NCBI GenBank assembly: GCA_900549975.1
Contig: URQK01000053.1
Coordinates: 1-10,761, forward strand
Reading direction: 5' to 3'
Source: an uncultured Mollicutes bacterium
Lineage (GTDB): Bacteria > Bacillota_I > Bacilli_A > RFN20 > CAG-826
DNA: 10,761 nucleotides
In this document: positions 1 through 5,654 of the stretch, one piece after another
Position numbering within the stretch: the first letter of the stretch is position 1
Layout: the number at the start of each line of letters is the position of its first letter
Position numbers and translations under genes: made by a program
Notes under the pieces: model-generated
The model's database searches: none
What the model was told of the DNA's origin: nothing
What the model saw: the letters and a program-made list of their open reading frames with translations, nothing else

Positions 1-1
1 T

Positions 2-223
2 ATTAAAGTTAAAAACTATACTAATCAAAAATTTAATAAAAGTGAATTAAAATGTTTATTAAGAAATAATAGTGATGATAACTATCACGGATGGGGATTA
101 AAGATTGTTAATAGTATTGTGGAAAAATATAAAGGTTCAATTGAATTAGAGTGTAAAAATAATATGTTTATCGCAACAGTATTAATATTCGTGGAGGAAG
201 AAACACATGGAACAAATAATTAA
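2..223 (+). CDS. Sensor histidine kinase, GHKL/AgrC-like ATPase domain, C-terminal end (partial)
   Basis: Only the last 73 codons are in the window; the frame is open from base 2 to the TAA at 221-223. The peptide contains HGWGLKIV followed by NSIVEKYKGSIELE. This is the G2-type box and closing helix/strand of a GHKL ATPase domain as found in AgrC/ComD-type kinases (HG-x-GL-x-x-V, then IVEKY-G). It would autophosphorylate and pass phosphate to the regulator encoded next. The gene overlaps the response regulator by 17 bases, typical of translationally coupled two-component pairs. The sensor and dimerisation parts lie outside the window, so the signal cannot be inferred. Confidence 0.85.
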   Translation: MKVKNYTNQKFNKSELKCLLRNNSDDNYHGWGLKIVNSIVEKYKGSIELECKNNMFIATVLIFVEEETHGTNN

Positions 224-959
224 GATTGCTATTTGTGATGATGAAAAATCAACACTAGAGATAATTAAAAATATTACTAAAACTATTTTTGCTGATAAAA
301 ACTTATCCACAAGTATTGAAACATTTTTAGAACCTAAGTCATTATTAGAAGTGCTTGCTAAAGAAAGAATGAATTTAATATTTCTTGATATTGAACTTAA
401 TAAGGAAGACGGAATAGAAGTAGCAAAAGAAATATCTAATATGGGTATGGATACTAAAATTGTATTTATTAGTTCCCATGAAGAACGAGTATTTGATTCA
501 TTAAAGACACATCCTTATGGTTTTGTAAGAAAAAATAATTTTATTAAAGATTTTACATTTGTTATTAACTCTTATTTAAGTGAAGATGATACTAAAGAGA
601 TTGAACATAAATTAGTGCTAAAAGGAAAAAATACAAGAAGCTTAGACATTAAAAATATTACTTATATTGAAAGTGATGGCAAATATCAAATTATTCATTT
701 AACTAATCCTGATTCCACTATTACGGTAAGAGAAAATATGAATGACTTTGAAAATGAATTAATAACTCAAGGATTTATTAGAACGCATAAATGTTATCTT
801 GTTAATAGTGAATATATTAAGGTTATTAATAATGAAGATGTAACTTTAAAAGATGATAATAAGTTAATTATTTCAAAAAGAAAAGCCCAAGATATTCGAA
901 ATAAATACTTAGCAATTTTAAAAAATAAGAAACAAGCAATTGTAATTAATAAAAAGTAA
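207..959 (+). CDS. LytTR-family response regulator (AgrA/LytR type)
   Basis: A 250-residue two-domain regulator. The receiver domain (about 5-125) has the acidic pair D11-D12, the phosphoacceptor D61 in the run LIFLDIEL, the switch residues S89/S90 in FISS, and RK at 108-109 where the conserved lysine normally lies. The LytTR DNA-binding domain (about 135-240) shows ITYIESDGKY, FIRTHKCYLVN and ISKRKAQDIRNKY, which match the usual family landmarks. Length is normal for the family. The start is set by GGAGGAAG at 193-200, six bases before ATG 207. The gene overlaps the upstream kinase and is followed by a terminator, so the pair ends its operon here. Its target is unknown. The GH3 promoter immediately downstream is the obvious local candidate, but that is inference. 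Confidence 0.93.
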   Translation: MEQIIKIAICDDEKSTLEIIKNITKTIFADKNLSTSIETFLEPKSLLEVLAKERMNLIFLDIELNKEDGIEVAKEISNMGMDTKIVFISSHEERVFDSLKTHPYGFVRKNNFIKDFTFVINSYLSEDDTKEIEHKLVLKGKNTRSLDIKNITYIESDGKYQIIHLTNPDSTITVRENMNDFENELITQGFIRTHKCYLVNSEYIKVINNEDVTLKDDNKLIISKRKAQDIRNKYLAILKNKKQAIVINKK

Positions 960-964
960 ATATG

Positions 965-994
965 ACATCCACGAATACTGGATGTTTTATTTTT
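965..994 (+). terminator. Rho-independent terminator after the two-component operon
   Basis: ACATCCA at 965-971 pairs perfectly with TGGATGT at 979-985 around a seven-base loop, followed by a T-rich tract (TTTTATTTTTAT from 985). It starts five bases after the regulator's stop codon and separates it from the GH3 operon. Confidence 0.85.
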
Positions 995-1046
995 ATATGC
1001 ATTTGATTCCAAAATTTTGTTATTTTATTCCATAAAAATAACATTA

Positions 1047-1060
1047 TGTAACCGTTTACA
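1047..1060 (+). promoter_or_regulatory. Operator-like palindrome matching the cre consensus
   Basis: TGTAACCGTTTACA fits the catabolite-responsive element consensus TGWAANCGNTNWCA at every position. LacI-family repressors and CcpA bind such pseudo-palindromes with a central CG. It ends 20 bases before the -35 box of the GH3 promoter, centred near -62 from the predicted start. That position is more usual for activation than for simple blocking of this promoter. An alternative reading as half of a LytTR direct repeat is given in the findings. Confidence 0.6.
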
Positions 1061-1080
1061 AGTGATTTATTCCACATTTG

Positions 1081-1109
1081 TTGCTAATTGTAACCCCTTT
1101 CCATATAAT
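1081..1109 (+). promoter_or_regulatory. Sigma-70/SigA-type promoter of the GH3 operon
   Basis: TTGCTA at 1081-1086 (-35, four of six matches) and a perfect TATAAT at 1104-1109 (-10) are separated by exactly 17 bases. Transcription would start near 1116, giving a leader of about 20 bases that carries AAGGAGG at 1125-1131 before ATG 1137. This promoter lies inside a possible upstream extension of the reading frame, which supports the later start. Confidence 0.8.
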
Positions 1110-1136
1110 GCATTTGTCTTAGACAAGGAGGAAATT

Positions 1137-4052
1137 ATGAAAAGAAAAGCTTTAAAAGTTAGCACTTTTATTTCTAGTATGCTATTTGCGTTTGCTATTG
1201 CTGCAACTGAAATGACTTTTACTTGGGAAATAGCTATTAATAGATATTTACCAGGTTCAACAACTTCTGGGGTGGATAATGGTACTTACGTATCGACATA
1301 TAGTAGTGCTAAAGATTTAGTAGAAGCAAAAAAAGAACTAATTAAAGATATTGTTAGCGAAGGTTCGGTATTACTTAAAAATGAAAATGATACTTTACCA
1401 ATTGCTAAGAATACCAAAGTTAGTGTATTTGGAAGGTCTTCGACAAAATTAATTTATGGCCCAGTTTCGGGCGGAGGTAAAGTAACATGTAATGATACTT
1501 TACAAGATGTTCTTAAAAGTGATGGTGTAGAAGTTAACCCAACTTTATGGAATTACTATAAGAACTATAAGGGAAACTATCGTGCATCAGATTCAAAGGG
1601 ATACCGCACTGGTGAAATTAAACCAAGTGAATATTCTAGTGATGTTAAGAATAGTTATGCATCTTATAATGATGCGGCGATTGTATTTATTTGCCGCACA
1701 TTTGGTGAAAGCAATGATGTATCAAAAAATCCAAGCAAAGTTCTTGATGGAGATGGAACTCATAATGCTTTGGAACTTCAAAATACGGAAAGGGAATTAA
1801 TCGCAGAGGCTAAAAAATGTTCATCAAAAGTTATTGTGGTTATTAATAGTGACTATATGATGGGTATCGATGAATTAAAACATGATAATCAAATTGGCGC
1901 AATTATTAGTGTTGGCTCGTTAGGTAATACTGGTATATTTGGCTTATGTGATGTAATTACTGGTCAAGTATCACCAAGTGGACATTTACCAGACACTATC
2001 GCGGCAAATGTGTATTCTGCGCCGGCGGTGCAAAACTTTGGCGATTTCACATTTACTAACGCTAGTGAAATTGATGCTGCAAGTGCCAATAACTATGTTG
2101 TTTATCAAGAAGGTATCTATGTAGGTTATAAGTACTATGAAACTCGTTATGAAGACACAGTCTTAAATAAAGGTAATGCTTCATCTTCTACAGGGGCATT
2201 TATGGATACTAGTAAATGGGATTATTCCAAAGAAGTAAGTTATACATTTGGTTATGGTTTATCTTATACTAATTTCGAAAGAGAAATTAATAGTATTAAT
2301 TGGGATTTAACTAATAAGAAAGTAACTCTTAATATTACTACTAAAAACGTTGGCAAAGTAGAAGGAAAAGATGTCTTACAAGCTTATGTTCAAAGTCCAT
2401 ATACTCAATATGATATTGATAACAAAGTAGAAAAATCTTCTGTAGCTTTATCTGGATATACTAAAACTCAAACGTTAAAACCAAATGAATCAGTAACATT
2501 AGACTTAGAATTAGATATGGATTTATTTGCCTCTTATGATTACACTAAAGCAAAAACTTACATATTAGATTATGGTACTTATTACTTTGGTATCGGTAAT
2601 GGTTCACATGATGCTTTAAATAATATCTTAGCCAAAAAAGGTTTAACTACTGAAAATGGCATGGACTATGATGGGGATCAAAAACAAGCTATATCTTATG
2701 AATATAATAAAGAAATTGGTAAAGAAGTCGATGATGTAACTTGCTCGACAAGTGAATATTCTGGGGTGAAAATTACTAATCACTTAGAAGAAGTAGATAT
2801 CAACCATTATGGTGATTTAGTCACATATTTAAGCCGTAATGATTGGGCAGGCACTTGGAGTGATGGCGTTACATTAACCGCAACACCAGATATGATTAAA
2901 GACATGAAGGACGGATCATCTTATACACCATCTAGTGAATCAAGTGATTTATCTAATGTTGTTAAAGGTGTTAATTATGATAATAAAACCACTAATTACC
3001 AATTAGCGGATATGAATGGTGCAAGCTATGATGATGAAAGATGGGAAGACTTATTAAATCAATTATCATTAGATGAAATGTCAAGATTAGTGGGTCTTGC
3101 TAATAGTGGCGTTATTTCTTCAATTAATATGCCTTCGTATATGGCTTTTGACGGGCCAACAGGATTATGTGCTTCTTATATTACTGATGATAGTGAATAC
3201 GCGGTATATGCTGCAATGTTTCCAACTGAAGTAGTATTAAGTGCAACATTTAACCAAGATTTGGCTGAGCAAGTTGGTGAAATGTTTGGCAATGATGGTT
3301 TATGGACTGGTTATCATTGTGCTTGGGGACCAGGTAATAATACACACCGTACTGCTTATTTAGGAAGAAATGGTGAATATTATTCTGAAGATGGAATTTT
3401 AGCGTATTATCAAACTAAAAATGAAGTTAATGGTGCATTTAAGTTTGGCTTATCAATGGGACCAAAACACTTTGCTTTCAACGATCAAGAAGTAAATAGA
3501 GGCGGTGTTTCAACATTTGTAAATGAACAAGCCGCTCGTGAAATTTATCTTCGTGCTTTTGAAGGTGCATTAGCTGCTGGAAACGCTAATTGTACAATGT
3601 GTGCTAAGAATAGACTAGGCTGCAAATATATTGGTGCTTCATCTGGCTTAATGCAAGATATTTTAGTGGATGAATGGGGATATCGTGGCGTAGTTATTGC
3701 TGACTCTGCTTCAGATGGCTATGTAAATGGACCAACTTCGATTATTAATGGTACAACCGAATTTGATACAAACACAACCGAATTCACTAATGGATCATTA
3801 TCTGCAAATGAAATTGGAAAAGATGCTGTTTTATTTAAAGCAGTAAGAGAAGCATGTCATCGTAACTTATACTTATGGGCTAATACTTGGTTAGCCGCTA
3901 GTGTATCTTATGGGACTAAAGTAAAGAAAAGTATTACTTGGTATCAAACAACCGCGATTAGCATTATGGTAGTCTTTGGTGCATTAACTATTGCTTCATT
4001 AGTATGGCAAATAGTTATTGACACTAAGAATAAAAAAAAGGAGGCTAAATAA
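1137..4052 (+). CDS. Membrane-anchored GH3 beta-glycosidase with swapped domain order
   Basis: A 971-residue family 3 glycoside hydrolase, probably a beta-glucosidase/xylosidase type acting outside the membrane. ATG 1137 is chosen over an upstream TTG at 1017 because AAGGAGG sits five bases before it and the promoter lies between the two. Order: basic start (MKRKALK) and hydrophobic helix about 9-30; GH3 C-terminal-type domain about 58-290 (SVLLKNENDTLPI, FICRTFGESND with likely acid/base E191, VIVVINS, SPSGHLPDT), closing with FGYGLSYTNF at 371-380; fibronectin-III-like domain about 393-490; then the GH3 TIM barrel about 630-880 (DGPTG at 672, GRNGEYYSED, PKHFAFNDQE at 776-785, and VVIADS with likely nucleophile D856); last, a transmembrane helix about 934-961 and a basic tail. 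The barrel normally comes first. Reversed order is known in some rumen GH3 enzymes (Ruminococcus albus, Butyrivibrio). Substrate is not determined. First gene of a three-gene operon. Confidence 0.92.
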   Translation: MKRKALKVSTFISSMLFAFAIAATEMTFTWEIAINRYLPGSTTSGVDNGTYVSTYSSAKDLVEAKKELIKDIVSEGSVLLKNENDTLPIAKNTKVSVFGRSSTKLIYGPVSGGGKVTCNDTLQDVLKSDGVEVNPTLWNYYKNYKGNYRASDSKGYRTGEIKPSEYSSDVKNSYASYNDAAIVFICRTFGESNDVSKNPSKVLDGDGTHNALELQNTERELIAEAKKCSSKVIVVINSDYMMGIDELKHDNQIGAIISVGSLGNTGIFGLCDVITGQVSPSGHLPDTIAANVYSAPAVQNFGDFTFTNASEIDAASANNYVVYQEGIYVGYKYYETRYEDTVLNKGNASSSTGAFMDTSKWDYSKEVSYTFGYGLSYTNFEREINSINWDLTNKKVTLNITTKNVGKVEGKDVLQAYVQSPYTQYDIDNKVEKSSVALSGYTKTQTLKPNESVTLDLELDMDLFASYDYTKAKTYILDYGTYYFGIGNGSHDALNNILAKKGLTTENGMDYDGDQKQAISYEYNKEIGKEVDDVTCSTSEYSGVKITNHLEEVDINHYGDLVTYLSRNDWAGTWSDGVTLTATPDMIKDMKDGSSYTPSSESSDLSNVVKGVNYDNKTTNYQLADMNGASYDDERWEDLLNQLSLDEMSRLVGLANSGVISSINMPSYMAFDGPTGLCASYITDDSEYAVYAAMFPTEVVLSATFNQDLAEQVGEMFGNDGLWTGYHCAWGPGNNTHRTAYLGRNGEYYSEDGILAYYQTKNEVNGAFKFGLSMGPKHFAFNDQEVNRGGVSTFVNEQAAREIYLRAFEGALAAGNANCTMCAKNRLGCKYIGASSGLMQDILVDEWGYRGVVIADSASDGYVNGPTSIINGTTEFDTNTTEFTNGSLSANEIGKDAVLFKAVREACHRNLYLWANTWLAASVSYGTKVKKSITWYQTTAISIMVVFGALTIASLVWQIVIDTKNKKKEAK

Positions 4053-4445
4053 ATGTTTGAATTGTTAAAAAAGAATAAGAAATCATTCATTATATTAACT
4101 ATTTCTATTTTGCTATCAATTATCGGATTAGTTTGTTATATTGTTTCCCAAAACTTAATGAATGCAAGACTTAATGTTTGGTTAATTGTTATTTCTATCG
4201 TTAGTATTTTTCTTACAATATTCGTGGTAATTTACAAAGACTTTAAATCATTCATTATGATTGCTATTAGTGCTCTAACATTCTTAACACTTTTATTAGT
4301 AGTGTCATCACAATTAGGTAACTTAGGATATTACTTTGCAGGAATTAAAGATATTGGTTATGGCATTATGCCAACGTTCATCGTTAGCGCACTTACTTAT
4401 ATAGTTTCAGTCATATTAACAAGTATTGAAGTGTTTAAAAAATAA
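4053..4445 (+). CDS. Small four-helix membrane protein of unknown function
   Basis: A 130-residue protein that begins directly after the GH3 stop codon (zero spacing). Its ribosome binding site AAAGGAGG (4037-4044) lies inside the end of the GH3 gene, so the two are almost certainly co-transcribed and probably co-translated. Four hydrophobic helices are visible at about 11-33, 41-61, 65-87 and 106-127, with a basic start (LLKKNKKS) and basic end (VFKK), implying both ends are cytoplasmic. No soluble domain or motif was recognised. Its position suggests a partner or stabiliser of the membrane-held GH3 enzyme, but that is inference only. Confidence 0.85.
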   Translation: MFELLKKNKKSFIILTISILLSIIGLVCYIVSQNLMNARLNVWLIVISIVSIFLTIFVVIYKDFKSFIMIAISALTFLTLLLVVSSQLGNLGYYFAGIKDIGYGIMPTFIVSALTYIVSVILTSIEVFKK

Positions 4446-4469
4446 AAAAAGAAAGAAAAGGAACAAAAA

Positions 4470-5027
4470 ATGAAAAAGAATTTATTAAAGATTATGCCTA
4501 TTATGACTTTATTAGCAATGGGAGGAGTATTAGCGTCTTGTAATAATAATGGTGGTAATAACTCTACTGAGAAAGAAATTGCTTTAGGATCAAGTGTATT
4601 AGGCAACTGGAAATATCGTACAAGTGAAGGAAAAACTAGAACTAAAAACAACGAAGAAATTGAAGTTTATGTTGATGCAGAAACAAAATTCCATTTTACA
4701 ATTACTAAGTACTATGAAGACTTTGCACCTTCTGTATTTACTTATGAAGGACAAATTACTGGTATTCAAAATGGAGTAGGATCATGTGCTCCAGTATTTA
4801 CTAATGCTTATTTATCGCATGGTGCAGTTAAAGAAGATGCTACCACTGCCGCTAAAGCACAATTTACTGCTTATAGAGCAACATTACCAGACATGTATGA
4901 AGGCGACAACCAATTTAAAATTACTTTCCATCGCTTAACTAGTGATGTATTTGCTAATGGATATATTACAGTTGATAATGCCGAAATGGATTTAGGAATG
5001 GGCACATTTGGTGCCGTGGATAAATAA
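4470..5027 (+). CDS. Predicted lipoprotein of unknown function
   Basis: A 185-residue exported lipoprotein. The start has a basic stretch (MKKNLLK), a hydrophobic core, and the lipobox LASC with lipidated C24, followed by an Asn/Gly-rich linker (NNNGGNNS). The remaining roughly 155 residues look mixed beta-rich with several aromatic/charged strands and have one further cysteine, in VGSCAPVF. I recognise no family. AAAAGGAA at 4456-4463 precedes the ATG by six bases. It lies 24 bases after the membrane protein gene and ends 23 bases before a strong terminator, so it closes the GH3 operon. It could bind sugar or assist the GH3 enzyme at the outer face of the membrane; this is inferred from context only. 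Confidence 0.88.
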   Translation: MKKNLLKIMPIMTLLAMGGVLASCNNNGGNNSTEKEIALGSSVLGNWKYRTSEGKTRTKNNEEIEVYVDAETKFHFTITKYYEDFAPSVFTYEGQITGIQNGVGSCAPVFTNAYLSHGAVKEDATTAAKAQFTAYRATLPDMYEGDNQFKITFHRLTSDVFANGYITVDNAEMDLGMGTFGAVDK

Positions 5028-5049
5028 TTTATTTGGTAATTTATGTTTG

Positions 5050-5077
5050 AATGCAGGCATTTTGTGCCTGCATTTTT
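5050..5077 (+). terminator. Strong Rho-independent terminator of the GH3 operon
   Basis: AATGCAGGCA at 5050-5059 pairs perfectly with TGCCTGCATT at 5065-5074 around the loop TTTTG, followed by a short T run to 5077. It is the most stable hairpin on the plus strand of this window and cleanly separates the GH3 operon from the GH2 gene. Confidence 0.92.
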
Positions 5078-5135
5078 ACTAATTATGCCAAAAATAGTTA
5101 AATTTATGTCTTTAAAAAAATATTTATTTTTTTTA

Positions 5136-5144
5136 TGATATTAT
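5136..5144 (+). promoter_or_regulatory. Extended -10 promoter of the GH2 gene
   Basis: TG at 5136-5137 followed by one base and TATTAT at 5139-5144 forms an extended -10 element. No convincing -35 box lies at the right distance, which is acceptable for this promoter class. Transcription would start near 5151, leaving a leader of about 12 bases containing GGTGGTGA before ATG 5163. Confidence 0.5.
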
Positions 5145-5162
5145 TTAGATGGTGGTGAAAAA

Positions 5163-5654
5163 ATGGATAAAATAAATTTTAATTACGATTGGTGTTATTC
5201 TAAAATTGGAGAAGAAACAAAAGTACCTTGTGAATTACCTCATGATGCCATGATTAGCGAAAATAGGTCATTAGAAAGTAAAGGTGCTAAAAACATATCA
5301 TATTTTGAAGGCTATGATTATGAGTATGAAAAGCATTTTGAAATTAATAAAGAATTATTAAATAGAATTCTTGTTTTGGAATTTGAAGGAGTTTATAAGG
5401 ACGCAGAAATATATATAAATTCCACTTTTGTACATAAAGAAAATTATGGATATAATGATTTCTTTGTTGATATCACTAAGTTTGTTAAATTAGGTGATAA
5501 TGTTATTATTGTTAAATGTTTTAATGCTGATCAACCAAACTCAAGATGGTATACAGGATCAGCGGCCCGTGAATACGGCGAAGCGCACATCTCGATCTAC
5601 GGCGTGGTGGCCGGCATGGCACTCATGGCCGTAAGTCTCATCATACTCGGATAA
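5163..5654 (+). CDS. N-terminal fragment of the GH2 enzyme with a foreign hydrophobic tail
   Basis: A 163-residue open frame. Residues 1-133 are the GH2 sugar-binding domain, with LPHDAMI, the aromatic-rich strands and the landmark QPNSRWYTG. Residues 134-163 come from the GC-rich block and include the hydrophobic run IYGVVAGMALMAVSLIIL, unlike anything expected in a GH2 protein. The stop lies at the right-hand junction. The protein lacks the catalytic barrel, so it cannot be an active glycosidase. If made at all it would be a truncated, possibly membrane-inserting product. Confidence 0.6.
   Translation: MDKINFNYDWCYSKIGEETKVPCELPHDAMISENRSLESKGAKNISYFEGYDYEYEKHFEINKELLNRILVLEFEGVYKDAEIYINSTFVHKENYGYNDFFVDITKFVKLGDNVIIVKCFNADQPNSRWYTGSAAREYGEAHISIYGVVAGMALMAVSLIILG
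5562..5651 (+). other. Composition-discordant 90-base block inside the GH2 gene
   Basis: By hand count the block is about 61% GC, in surroundings that are strongly AT-rich. Read in the upstream GH2 frame it is open, and about 22 of its 30 codons end in G or C, unlike every neighbouring gene. The change is abrupt at both ends: native GH2 codons stop after TCA at 5559-5561 and resume near 5653. Its length is close to that of the GH2 segment expected there (end of domain 1, about 30 residues), so it looks like a substitution rather than a simple insertion. No terminal repeats or target duplication were seen. Confidence 0.8.

Noticed and set aside
794..1012. Minus-strand 72-residue open frame over the regulator's end
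   Set aside because: Antisense to a clear LytTR domain and across a terminator; its hydrophobic look follows from AT-rich complement.
1017..1136. Forty-residue upstream extension of the GH3 protein from a TTG codon
   Set aside because: It would run through the promoter and the cre-like site, has no ribosome binding site, and would bury the basic N-terminal membrane segment. ATG 1137 has AAGGAGG at ideal spacing.
1582..1800. 72-residue open frame inside the GH3 gene in another frame
   Set aside because: Overlaps well-conserved GH3 sequence; no ribosome binding site; composition is a frame shadow.
2000..2045. Locally GC-richer stretch in the GH3 gene
   Set aside because: Only a few codons (SAPAV region) in an uninterrupted, family-consistent frame; unlike the GH2 block it shows no break in homology.
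4397..4651. Minus-strand 84-residue open frame
   Set aside because: Antisense to the ends of two convincing genes, with no promoter or ribosome binding site.
5562..5651. Insertion sequence, MITE or CRISPR-like element explaining the GC-rich block
   Set aside because: No terminal inverted repeats, no target duplication, no transposase and no repeated units; about 90 bases is also too short for a typical autonomous element.
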